Below, in pieces: positions 23,968 to 31,879 of a DNA stretch of 64,000 nucleotides; the first letter of the stretch is position 1; each line of letters begins with the position of its first letter. The notes under the pieces are model-generated. The model saw only the letters and a list, made by a program, of their open reading frames with translations. It had not been told where the DNA came from and did not search any database. The DNA lies in the NCBI GenBank assembly GCA_039768255.1, contig JBDNAW010000019.1, positions 4,099 to 68,098 on the forward strand, given 5' to 3'. The translations under genes and the position numbers were made by a program. Origin of the DNA: SW10 sp039768255. Lineage in GTDB: Bacteria > Verrucomicrobiota > Verrucomicrobiia > Verrucomicrobiales > Akkermansiaceae.

Positions 23968-26409
23968 ATGAAATCAAAACTCCCCAATTTAATTCTAGCC
24001 TCATTTGCAGGCATCACCCTCTCTGCAAACGGAGCAGAAGTTTCCGTTTATAACGGGGCTTTCGATAACGGCTCCGATGGCTGGCAAGAAGTCAACGGCG
24101 ATAGTGCAGCATTTAGCTACGACTACCCAAGCGCTGGTGGAAATCCCGGTGGGCATGGTATTATCGACAACACCGCTGGTGGAAGCTGGGGAATCTGGGT
24201 TGCGAATTTTGAAGCCGAGGAGCTCCTAGTCGATCTCGGACTCGAATCCGGCAGCACTTATACATTTAAGGTTGATATGAAGCGTATCTCCGGAGATAAT
24301 ATAGGCGGTTTCAAAGTCGATTTCTTCAATGAAGGAAACCCCAACGGCTCTACAGGTGATGTTTACCCAACTCTCATTGGAGATGGAACTACGTGGGAAA
24401 CCTACGAATTCCAAGTTACCATCCCCGCGAATACGACCGGAATTAAATCGGTTCCACTTTGGGGCCCCGACTCAGCCGTCGCGTTCGATAACATTCTCGT
24501 CGACGACACCGCGATCACTGGATCGAGTAGCATTCCTGATGCAGATTTTGAGGCTGCCGATGGACTGGCTTGGGAGCAGAACAGCGGAGCGGGAGATTTT
24601 GTATTTAGCTTCCCCGCTACTGGAGGAAACCCCGGTGGACATGGCGTCATCGATAACTCAGGCGGCGGCGGCTGGGGAGTTCTTGTGACTGATAACGGAA
24701 ACATTCTTACCCTCAGTCAAATCGGCCTCGAAGCCGGAAAATCTTACATCTTCAAGCAAGATATGAAGCGAATCTCAGGAGATAATATCGGCGGTTTCAA
24801 AGTCGATTTTTTTAATGGGGCAGCCCTAGATTCTTCAACCGGCGATATTTTCCCAACACTCATTGGAGATGGCTCCACTTGGGAAACCTATGAGTTCCAA
24901 ATTTCAATCCCAAGTAACAGCACTGGCATCAAAGTCGTCCCACTTTGGGGCGCAAACTCGGTTGTAGGATTCGATAATATCGCCTTTGACCCAGTAGCGA
25001 TCGAAGTCCCTGACATCACTGAAATCCCGAATAGCGGATTTGAGGAAGGTGCTGCTGACTGGGCTGCCTACGGCCAGCCTAATACCGTATTCACGTATGA
25101 AACCAGTGACGGAAATCCAAATGGATATGCCGTGATGACCAATGACGGCGAAGGTTACGGAGTGCTCGTTTCCAACAATGGCGGAACCCTCCCACTGGCG
25201 GGCCTCGGCCTCAGCTCCGGAAGCACCTACAACTTCACCCAAGATATGAAAATCTTCTCCGGCTCGGAAGTTGGAGGTCTCAAAGTTGAATTCTACAACT
25301 CGGGTGCTGGTGCCGGAGATACCGGAGACATCCGCATTCCGGTCATCGGTGATGGTTCCACCTGGGAGACTTACCAATATCAAATCGCCATTCCTCTCGG
25401 AGTTGATTCCATCAAAGTGGTGCCACTTTGGGGCTCTGGATCATCGGTCGGATTCGATAATGTGACCTTTGATTCCAACCGGCTTCCTTCACCTCCCGTC
25501 ATCAATCATGATTTCGAAGCTGGAGGAGCAAATTGGTCATTCTTCGCTGCCGAACTTGATGAAAACGGCCAAAACAGCGAGCTCGTGTATCGCGAGACAG
25601 GTGGCAACCCAGGTGGATATGCCGAGATCAAAAACTTCAGTAACTGGGCCGTCCTCGTTGCCAACCAAGCCAATGTCACCCCTATCGAAAACTTCGGGAT
25701 TACCGAGGAAGGCAACTACGAATTCAAGATGGACATGAAAATCTTTGAAGGTGCCAGTATCGGCGGCCTCAAAATCGAATTCTACCTTGAAGGCCGCACC
25801 ACTGGTGAACCTGATTTTTCTTCCCCTGAGGCGTTCCCATTCCTAATCGGAGATGGTTCAACTTGGGAAACTTACACCTTTGATGTTTTCATCCAAGAAG
25901 GAGTGACAGGAATGAAAATCGTCCCTCTTTGGGGTGCAGGATCTACGGTGGGATACGATAACATCGTAACTCCTCAAGCTGGGGCTTCTGGCTTCACCGC
26001 ATGGATCAACAGCTTCCCGAACGTAGGAACACAGAGCGGCTTTAATGACGATCCCGATCATGACGGAACGCCAAATGGCCTAGAAAATTTCTTTGGCACT
26101 GACCCTTCCGTGAGCAACCAAGGACTTGTCGCCGGAATCACGATTGATAGCGCCTTTAGCACCTTCTTCTTCAGTCACCCGCAGAGCGATAGCCCAGCAG
26201 AAGATATCTCAGAACCCATTTACGAGTGGTCCACTGATCTCGAGAATTTCTACGGAAGCGGAGAGGCCAACCCTGATAACGTTACGATGACCTTCAATAT
26301 CGAAGACAACACCCCAGCAGTAGGCTTCACCACCGTAGAGGCTAGTGTCACCGGATCGCTCCAGGAGAAAGTCTTCGTTCGCGTCCGCGTCGCACAGGCG
26401 GTCCAATAA
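23968..26409 (+). CDS. Large secreted protein with four CBM-like repeats and a verrucomicrobial C-terminal module
   Basis: 813 residues from ATG 23968, which starts a signal peptide (MKSKLPNLILASFAGITLSANGA); an in-frame upstream ATG would bury it. Residues about 24-670 are four tandem domains of roughly 155-160 aa. Each has a 'FDNG..GW' opening, a SGSTYTF.VDMK strand, IGDGSTWETY and a closing VPLWG...GFDN(I/V), resembling CBM4_9-type carbohydrate-binding jelly rolls. The C-terminus has a calcium-type DDPDHDGTPNGLENFFG and a beta module (YEWSTDLENFYG ... EKVFVRVRV). No catalytic domain is seen, so it is probably a glycan-binding surface protein. A strong terminator follows. Confidence 0.85.
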   Translation: MKSKLPNLILASFAGITLSANGAEVSVYNGAFDNGSDGWQEVNGDSAAFSYDYPSAGGNPGGHGIIDNTAGGSWGIWVANFEAEELLVDLGLESGSTYTFKVDMKRISGDNIGGFKVDFFNEGNPNGSTGDVYPTLIGDGTTWETYEFQVTIPANTTGIKSVPLWGPDSAVAFDNILVDDTAITGSSSIPDADFEAADGLAWEQNSGAGDFVFSFPATGGNPGGHGVIDNSGGGGWGVLVTDNGNILTLSQIGLEAGKSYIFKQDMKRISGDNIGGFKVDFFNGAALDSSTGDIFPTLIGDGSTWETYEFQISIPSNSTGIKVVPLWGANSVVGFDNIAFDPVAIEVPDITEIPNSGFEEGAADWAAYGQPNTVFTYETSDGNPNGYAVMTNDGEGYGVLVSNNGGTLPLAGLGLSSGSTYNFTQDMKIFSGSEVGGLKVEFYNSGAGAGDTGDIRIPVIGDGSTWETYQYQIAIPLGVDSIKVVPLWGSGSSVGFDNVTFDSNRLPSPPVINHDFEAGGANWSFFAAELDENGQNSELVYRETGGNPGGYAEIKNFSNWAVLVANQANVTPIENFGITEEGNYEFKMDMKIFEGASIGGLKIEFYLEGRTTGEPDFSSPEAFPFLIGDGSTWETYTFDVFIQEGVTGMKIVPLWGAGSTVGYDNIVTPQAGASGFTAWINSFPNVGTQSGFNDDPDHDGTPNGLENFFGTDPSVSNQGLVAGITIDSAFSTFFFSHPQSDSPAEDISEPIYEWSTDLENFYGSGEANPDNVTMTFNIEDNTPAVGFTTVEASVTGSLQEKVFVRVRVAQAVQ
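24030..25980 (+). repeat. Four tandem intragenic domain repeats (about 480 bp each)
   Basis: The units start near 24040, 24520, 25015 and 25490. Units 1 and 2 are the most alike: KRISGDNIGGFKVDFFN is identical in both, and IGDG(T/S)TWETYEFQ and VPLWG(P/A) recur. Units 3 and 4 are more diverged. This suggests a recent duplication of unit 1 or 2 on top of older ones. Confidence 0.8.
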
Positions 26410-26445
26410 TCTCCTTCCAATCACACACACATCCCAAGCTAAAAC

Positions 26446-26479
26446 AAACGGCGTCTCTTTTTAGGGACGCCGTTTTTTT
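26446..26479 (+). terminator. Rho-independent terminator after the CBM-repeat gene
   Basis: AAACGGCGTC and GACGCCGTTT form a perfect 10-bp stem with a 10-nt loop (TCTTTTTAGG), followed by a T-run. It lies 37 bp after the stop at 26409. Confidence 0.93.
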
Positions 26480-26807
26480 GGGGCTCAGTAAGGTCATTGA
26501 AAACACCTCTCGACTTAAGGCCAAATCTTCCCAAGTTTTTGAAGTGCGCCAAAACTGGTCAGGTGCTCTTAAAAAAATCGAAATGATCGAGAAAGTCATC
26601 AAAACCGCACCTCATTTGGAAGACGCATGGTGGAGCTTGCTCATCTCGCTTTCTGAAATGAAGAAACACTCAAAAATTGCCGACACCTTACGCGCCTATC
26701 ATCAACAATTTGGAATTCGCCTGACTGCCGATGACATCAATCAAGACATTTTCGGGGCCTTTATAAACTCGCCAGAAGGCAAAGCATACTTCAATTCCGA
26801 AGAGTAA
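26478..26807 (+). CDS. TPR protein C-terminal fragment (possible remnant)
   Basis: The frame has no ATG near its front; TTG 26478 overlaps the terminator, so a good start is missing. The first internal ATG is at 26583. The encoded residues read like the last part of a tetratricopeptide protein: ALKKIEMIEKVIKTAPHLEDAWWSLLISLSEMKKHSKIADTLRAY falls in two helical repeats, and FGAFINSPEGKAYF resembles the 'TPR end-of-group' motif. It is probably the stub of a deleted or rearranged gene, or a small gene starting at 26583. It overlaps the convergent SGNH gene by 17 bp. The stretch 26410-26790 otherwise holds only the terminator. Confidence 0.35.
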   Translation: MGLSKVIENTSRLKAKSSQVFEVRQNWSGALKKIEMIEKVIKTAPHLEDAWWSLLISLSEMKKHSKIADTLRAYHQQFGIRLTADDINQDIFGAFINSPEGKAYFNSEE

Positions 26808-28050
26808 ATTCGAGCCGCAAAAACGGCTGGGAGGAACTCACTTGTGTGCGTCCATCTGGAAGCATATTTAAATGACTCGGAGAAACAGAGCCCCAATCTT
26901 TCAGATTACTCGAAGTGAACGGCAGCGTCTCCACATCAGCCATGCGAGATGGCGTCAGGAAATAAGTAAAGCCAAGGGCACTAGACTGTGTTGGATTCTG
27001 GTCTAAGGCATACTCCCCCAGATTCGGGAGCCCATCGCCATCCGAATCCACGATCATCGAAGTATCTGCGAGCCCAAATCCGCCGGCCCATGTGAGATAA
27101 GCATCATCAACAGTGGGATTCATCGCCAGCACATCGGTTAAAATTTCTGCATCTTCCAGCGCTGTCACTTCAGTCGAAGTCGCCACACCAATCGCGTCTA
27201 AGATTTCAGACGCCATTCGCGCCTGAGCGGCGGTTGCTGGATGGAAGCCGTCTTTACAAAAAAGGTTCCGCTTTCGATTCTCCGGATCAGCGTTGGCGAA
27301 AAACTCCACGTTCCCAAATCGAAACGGCTCTTCGCTCAGCAAGTCTCTTGTCAGAGCAAAGACATCGACCACCTGTAAAGTATTCGTCGCCGCCAAGGCA
27401 TTGAGCTGAGCATTTAATAATGAAATTTGCTCAGTCACAATTGCTCTCTGTTTAGGGTCAGGGAAGCGCTCCTGCACATCGAGCGTCCCCCCTACATCAG
27501 GTACGTTCACCAGCACGATCGGAAGGGATGACTTTTTGTTTCGAAGCTGAGTAATAATCGTCGCCAGATTCTCAACCACCGATAACCGCCAAGCTTCTCC
27601 TGACTCACCATTGATTAGTTCACGATATTCTGAATTGGCATCATTTCCCCCGAGAAAAATAACCGCGACATCCATCTCGCTTACCGTTCCTAAAAGCCGA
27701 TCGATATAAAAGAACATCAGCGGATTCGTAAAAATCGTTTCCTCAAAGGCATCTTTCCAAGTTTTACTCTCTGACCCTGGAAAACTCCAATTGTATTCAT
27801 AACCCCCATTCCGAGCATCGGACCAATCACCCAAATCACTGCGGAATTCTCCAAAGGAAATTTCAGAATCACGACGCCTCCCCAAGATCTCAACCCAGTT
27901 CTCCGTATTCGCATTCAGTGGATCAGAATCCGGAGCACTAAAAGGAACCTCAAAGCGATATTCCTCACTCAAACTATCTCCAATCACCATCACCTTCAGC
28001 GGCGCGGCAATGACCGGGCTGAGAATTAGAAATGGAATAAAAGACTTCAT
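26791..28050 (-). CDS. Secreted SGNH/GDSL hydrolase with C-terminal module
   Basis: 419 residues from ATG 28050 (MKSFIPFLILSPVIAAPLK), giving a signal peptide. SGNH blocks are GDSLSEEY with nucleophile Ser26, FLGGNDANSEY, and DGFHPATAAQ with the Asp-x-x-His pair. These enzymes cleave esters, often acetyl groups on polysaccharides. After the hydrolase (to about 300) comes DSDGDGLPNLGEYALDQNP and a beta module with TSSNLKDWG and PFLRLEF, the same arrangement as the end of the protein at 23968-26409. The start overlaps the pdxA stop by 4 bp, an unusual operon partner. Confidence 0.87.
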   Translation of the reverse strand: MKSFIPFLILSPVIAAPLKVMVIGDSLSEEYRFEVPFSAPDSDPLNANTENWVEILGRRRDSEISFGEFRSDLGDWSDARNGGYEYNWSFPGSESKTWKDAFEETIFTNPLMFFYIDRLLGTVSEMDVAVIFLGGNDANSEYRELINGESGEAWRLSVVENLATIITQLRNKKSSLPIVLVNVPDVGGTLDVQERFPDPKQRAIVTEQISLLNAQLNALAATNTLQVVDVFALTRDLLSEEPFRFGNVEFFANADPENRKRNLFCKDGFHPATAAQARMASEILDAIGVATSTEVTALEDAEILTDVLAMNPTVDDAYLTWAGGFGLADTSMIVDSDGDGLPNLGEYALDQNPTQSSALGFTYFLTPSRMADVETLPFTSSNLKDWGSVSPSHLNMLPDGRTQVSSSQPFLRLEFTLRN

Positions 28051-28973
28051 TTTGAGAGTGCACCCGCGAGTTTTACCGCCTCGTATAAAGAAGTCGGGCT
28101 CGCTTGACCAGTCCATGCGAGATCAAATGCTGTTCCATGATCCACCGAGGTCCGCACAATCGGCAAACCCAACGTCACGTTCACCCCTAGATCAAAAGCC
28201 AAGGTCTTTAGCGGAATGAGCCCCTGATCATGATAAGTGCAGATGTAAGCATCCACCTCTTTGCGCAACTCAGGAAGAAATGCGGTATCGGGTGAGAGCG
28301 GCCCCATGATCTCAATCCCCTCCCCACGCAATTTCTCCAAACAAGGAACCAAAAGCTCAATCTCCTCTCGCCCAAAGAGCCCACCTTCTCCTGCATGCGG
28401 ATTTAAGCCCGGCATCGCAAGGCGCGCGGGCCGATTCCGAATCGCCGACATCGCATCGTTGGTCAGCCTCGCAACTTCGAGAATCCGTTCTTCGCTTAAA
28501 ATTTTAGGCACCTCAGCCAGCCCCACATGAGTCGTCACCAGTGAACAAGTAATCTCGCCCGAAGTTAACATCATTGCATGACTCTCCGCTCCCGTCTTTT
28601 CTACCAAATATTCGGTATGACCAGGATAATGATGACCAGCTAAATCCCATCCCTCCTTATTGATCGGATTGGTCACCATTCCAGAAAATTCTCCCCGCAT
28701 CGTCGCCTCCACCGCAGCTTCCAAACATGCAAAGCCATGCCTCCCCGCAACTGCGGAAACCACCCCTGGCTCAACCTCTTCCGAACATGGGACATCTACC
28801 ACCGATTCAGGATCAAAATCCCACCCCAACTTAGCCGCGATTTTCCCAAGCAAATTCCGGCACCCCATCACTTGCATCGGAAATTCCTTCGCCAATTCGG
28901 AGTTTAAAACTCGCAAACACAATTCCGGCCCTACCCCAGCAGGGTCACCTTGCGTCACAATCAACGATTTCAT
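28047..28973 (-). CDS. pdxA: 4-Hydroxythreonine-4-phosphate dehydrogenase
   Basis: 308 residues with the PdxA motifs: VTQGDPAGVGPEL at the start, GHYPGHTEYL (metal His), LNPHAGEGGLFG, LSPDTAF, and the C-terminal YHDQGLIPLKTLAFDLGVNVTLGLPIVRTSVDHGTAFD split over two metal-binding His. It oxidises 4-phosphohydroxy-threonine in the DXP-dependent pyridoxal phosphate pathway. Slightly short (family about 320-330) but complete. It is transcribed divergently from the carbohydrate operon at 29052, with an SGNH hydrolase gene overlapping its end. Related PdxA2 enzymes act in sugar-acid catabolism, so the neighbourhood leaves that option open. Confidence 0.9.
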   Translation of the reverse strand: MKSLIVTQGDPAGVGPELCLRVLNSELAKEFPMQVMGCRNLLGKIAAKLGWDFDPESVVDVPCSEEVEPGVVSAVAGRHGFACLEAAVEATMRGEFSGMVTNPINKEGWDLAGHHYPGHTEYLVEKTGAESHAMMLTSGEITCSLVTTHVGLAEVPKILSEERILEVARLTNDAMSAIRNRPARLAMPGLNPHAGEGGLFGREEIELLVPCLEKLRGEGIEIMGPLSPDTAFLPELRKEVDAYICTYHDQGLIPLKTLAFDLGVNVTLGLPIVRTSVDHGTAFDLAWTGQASPTSLYEAVKLAGALSK

Positions 28974-29027
28974 GTCGGCAATCTAGTCTACTCATTCGCC
29001 CTTTGCAAAAAAATCACTTGCGGATTT

Positions 29028-29039
29028 GTTGCATGCAAC
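29028..29039. promoter_or_regulatory. Perfect 12-bp palindrome, candidate LacI-family operator
   Basis: GTTGCATGCAAC is perfectly symmetric and lies 12 bp before ATG 29052, in the 78-bp divergent region with pdxA. A LacI-family regulator is the second gene of the operon, so autoregulation through this site is likely. The same GTTGCAT arm occurs in inverted copies before the gene at 23968. Confidence 0.6.
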
Positions 29040-29051
29040 TAACCCTCTTAC

Positions 29052-29999
29052 ATGAGCATCATTACACGCGCCTCGAAGCGAGCCTTTGATCGTCAGATCG
29101 AAGGGATTGCGGCCTGCCTTCTTCCCTTTGAACAAGACGGCTCTATAGCCAAAGAAGCCTTTCAGGATAACGTCCGCCGCACTGAAGCCGCCGGCCTCAA
29201 GTGCGCGGTCAACATGGACACAGGCTACGCCAACTATCTCACCGAAGCCGAGCGAAACAACGTCCTTGATTGGACCCGTGAAGCCCTCGGACCCGACAAA
29301 CCATTTGTCGCTGGAGTCTTCGTCGAGGGAATCAAGGGTGACCTCCTCGACCTTTACCATCGTGGCGCCGATCAGATCACCGCTCGCGGTGGCACCCCCA
29401 TCGTATTCCAAACCACCCGTTTCCACGAATGGAGTGATGCTGAAATCATCGACCTCTACGCAAAAATCTGTGAGCCCTACGAAGCGGTTCTTGGCTTCGA
29501 GCTCGGAAAAGTCTTTGCCCCAAACGGCATGATCTACTCCGAAGAAATCATCAAAGGCCTCATGGGTATCCCTTCGCTCAAGGGCATCAAGCACTCCTCC
29601 CTCAGCCGCGATGAAGAACTCAAGCGCCTCACCCTCCGTGATGAAATCCGACCCGACTTCCGCATCTACACCGGAAACGATCTCGGCATCGATATGATCG
29701 AATACGGCTCAGATTACCTCCTTGGACTCGCCGCTTTTTGTCCGGAAAAATTCGCCGAGCGCGACCGCCTCTGGGAAGCCGGAGACGAGGCCTACCATGA
29801 GCTCAACGACGCTCTGCAATACCTCGGCAACGTGGCCTTCCGCGATGCCGTTCCTGCCTACAAGCATTCCTGTGCTGTCTTCCAACACCTCCTCGGACGC
29901 ATCCCCTCCAGCGAGCCACACCCAGAGTGTCCACGCCGCCCGGATTGGGAACAAGGTATCATCGCCGATTGCGCCAAGCGTCTTGGATACCGTCTCTAA
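29052..29999 (+). CDS. Dihydrodipicolinate synthase-family aldolase/lyase
   Basis: 315 residues with a DHDPS-like barrel: CLLPFEQDGSIAKEAF at the front, AGVFVEGIKG, and the Schiff-base Lys expected in SLKGIKHSS. The usual GTTGE signature is replaced by MDTGYAN, so it is not a true DapA. The family contains aldolases and dehydratases for sugar acids and keto-sugars. It starts an operon with a LacI regulator, a sugar-phosphate isomerase and a Gfo/Idh/MocA oxidoreductase, so a role in uncommon sugar breakdown is inferred. The next gene begins 3 bp after its stop. Confidence 0.85.
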   Translation: MSIITRASKRAFDRQIEGIAACLLPFEQDGSIAKEAFQDNVRRTEAAGLKCAVNMDTGYANYLTEAERNNVLDWTREALGPDKPFVAGVFVEGIKGDLLDLYHRGADQITARGGTPIVFQTTRFHEWSDAEIIDLYAKICEPYEAVLGFELGKVFAPNGMIYSEEIIKGLMGIPSLKGIKHSSLSRDEELKRLTLRDEIRPDFRIYTGNDLGIDMIEYGSDYLLGLAAFCPEKFAERDRLWEAGDEAYHELNDALQYLGNVAFRDAVPAYKHSCAVFQHLLGRIPSSEPHPECPRRPDWEQGIIADCAKRLGYRL

Positions 30000-30002
30000 T
30001 CC

Positions 30003-31013
30003 ATGAGCGATCGAGTCCAAACCGCCTCTGTGACGATGGCGGAAATCGCGAGCCAAGCGGGCGTCTCTAAGGCAACCGTCTCACGCTCGCTTGCAGGCTC
30101 TTCGCTCATTGGAAAAGAGGTTCGCGAAAAGATTGAATCCATCGCAACCGAGCTCGGTTACCAACGTCGCACCGTTAAGCGCCCTGCTGAACGTAGCATC
30201 CTCACCATCAAACTGGTGCTACCTCCGATTACTAACCGTACCGCGCGCCTATTCTACTCCTTCACCGATCTCGTCACCGGCCTCCAAGACGGCCTCACTC
30301 CCGCCGGAATGAATCTCGTCGTCGAGACCAACGGCCCTGACTACAATCCTTTCTCACACAAAAAATCAGGTGAAGTCGAAGGATTCGTCTTCGCCTTCCA
30401 TCGCCCTTCGGCAAAAACCCTTACCCAGATCAAAGCCGCAGGCTCCCAAGCCATCGTCCTCAATCGAAGCGTCCGAGGCCTCCCGTGTGTCCTGAGTGAT
30501 CACGCACACGCCATGGAACTCATCGCCGAGCACCTTCGGGAAAAAAACATCACTAAGAACTGCACTTTCATCACTTACTCCGGTATCAAAGATGTCTCCT
30601 CTGCTCGCCTTAAAGGCTTCACTAAAGCCGCCAAAACGCACGGCATTCAGTTCGACCCAGAGCGTGATCTCCTTTCCCTCGATGAGCCGAGCTCACTCAC
30701 TCCGCAGCACCTCATCAACCTTCATCGAGAAGGCACCCGCACCATCATTGGAGTCAATGACATCATCGCCTCCCTTCTCGTCCAAAACGCAAGTCAAGCT
30801 GGACTAAAAACCCCGCAAGACCTTCGCATCACCGGTTGCGATAACGGCCCAAGCCGCAACATCACCGTGCCCCTACCGACCAGCGTCGATCTCTCCATTC
30901 GCCGTCTTGCCGAAGAAGCAGGCCGCCACCTCTGTCACCAAATCGTAGAAAACACCACCCCACAGCTCCTTACCCTTGTCAAAGGAACCCTTCTCCCCGG
31001 CCACACCACATGA
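30003..31013 (+). CDS. LacI-family transcriptional regulator
   Basis: 336 residues. The N-terminal HTH is VTMAEIASQAGVSKATVSRSLAG (about 10-32) with the hinge helix near LGYQRR. The periplasmic-binding-protein-like effector domain has VLNRSVRGLPCVLSDH, ARLKGFTKAAKTHGI and ITGCDNGPSRNITVPLPTSVDL. The effector is probably a sugar or sugar derivative. It sits inside the operon it likely controls, overlapping the next gene by 4 bp, and the palindrome at 29028-29039 is its probable site. Confidence 0.93.
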   Translation: MSDRVQTASVTMAEIASQAGVSKATVSRSLAGSSLIGKEVREKIESIATELGYQRRTVKRPAERSILTIKLVLPPITNRTARLFYSFTDLVTGLQDGLTPAGMNLVVETNGPDYNPFSHKKSGEVEGFVFAFHRPSAKTLTQIKAAGSQAIVLNRSVRGLPCVLSDHAHAMELIAEHLREKNITKNCTFITYSGIKDVSSARLKGFTKAAKTHGIQFDPERDLLSLDEPSSLTPQHLINLHREGTRTIIGVNDIIASLLVQNASQAGLKTPQDLRITGCDNGPSRNITVPLPTSVDLSIRRLAEEAGRHLCHQIVENTTPQLLTLVKGTLLPGHTT

Positions 31014-31837
31014 ACGACTATTCAGACCTCGCCCTCCACACTTTCACCACCAAACCATGGTCACTCAGCGAATGTATCGAAGGCTACGCCAAACGCGGCA
31101 TTGGCGGTATTTCCATCTGGCGTGAAACCCTTGAAGGCGAAGACCTCTGCTCGGCTTCACAACAAATCAAGGACGCCGGCCTCACTGGAATTTCTCTCGT
31201 CCGTGGCGGATTCTTCACCGGAAAAACCCAGACCGAACGAGCAAAAGCACTCGAAGAAAATCGCCAAGCACTCAAGGAAGCTGAAATTTTGGAACTCCCC
31301 TCTCTCGTCCTCGTTTGTGGTGCCACTCCCGGCCAAACCCCTGAGGAAAACTACCATCAAATCCGTGATGGCATCGGCGCCATTGCCGACCACGCTCAAT
31401 CCCTCGGCGTTCGTCTTCTCGTCGAACCTCTGCACCCAGTCTACGCGGGTGATCGTTCCGGCATTCCCTCACTTCAAGTCGCCAACAAGCTCTGCGCCGA
31501 ACTCGGCCATCCTAACGTTGGCATCGCCCTCGATGTTTACCACGTTTGGTGGGAGCTCGACCTCGCCCAGCAGATCAATATCGCCGCCCAGAATGGCTGG
31601 CTCGACGCGTACCACATCTGCGATTTTAAACCCGACCAAGAGCACCTCCTCCTCGATCGCGGTATTATGGGTGAAGGCTGTATCCGCCTTGATCACATCG
31701 ACAAGCTCATGTCCGAAGCTGGCTTCGATGGCTTCCGCGAAGTCGAAATCTTCTCCTCCAAATGGTGGGCCAAGGACCAAAACGAATACCTAGACACCAT
31801 CCTTCACTCCTACGATCAGATTTATCGAACTCACTAG
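31010..31837 (+). CDS. Sugar phosphate isomerase/epimerase-family TIM barrel protein
   Basis: 275 residues of the xylose-isomerase-like (AP-endonuclease family 2) fold. LLVEPLHPVYAGDRSG carries the first metal Glu, VGIALDVYHVWWE an Asp/His, and the C-terminal FREVEIFSSKWWA a second Glu. No signal peptide, so it is cytoplasmic. Such enzymes isomerise or epimerise sugars, inositols or 3-keto-sugars. It overlaps the LacI gene by 4 bp and is followed after 42 bp by the Gfo/Idh/MocA gene, giving a typical isomerase-oxidoreductase pair. Confidence 0.88.
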   Translation: MNDYSDLALHTFTTKPWSLSECIEGYAKRGIGGISIWRETLEGEDLCSASQQIKDAGLTGISLVRGGFFTGKTQTERAKALEENRQALKEAEILELPSLVLVCGATPGQTPEENYHQIRDGIGAIADHAQSLGVRLLVEPLHPVYAGDRSGIPSLQVANKLCAELGHPNVGIALDVYHVWWELDLAQQINIAAQNGWLDAYHICDFKPDQEHLLLDRGIMGEGCIRLDHIDKLMSEAGFDGFREVEIFSSKWWAKDQNEYLDTILHSYDQIYRTH

Positions 31838-31879
31838 CTTTTTACAGACCTCACAAAATCAACGACCACTCAAACTATC

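Noticed and set aside
24030..25980. Considered as a CRISPR-like or DNA-level repeat array
   Set aside because: Repeats are about 480 bp, in frame and encode folded domains; there are no short identical repeats with spacers.
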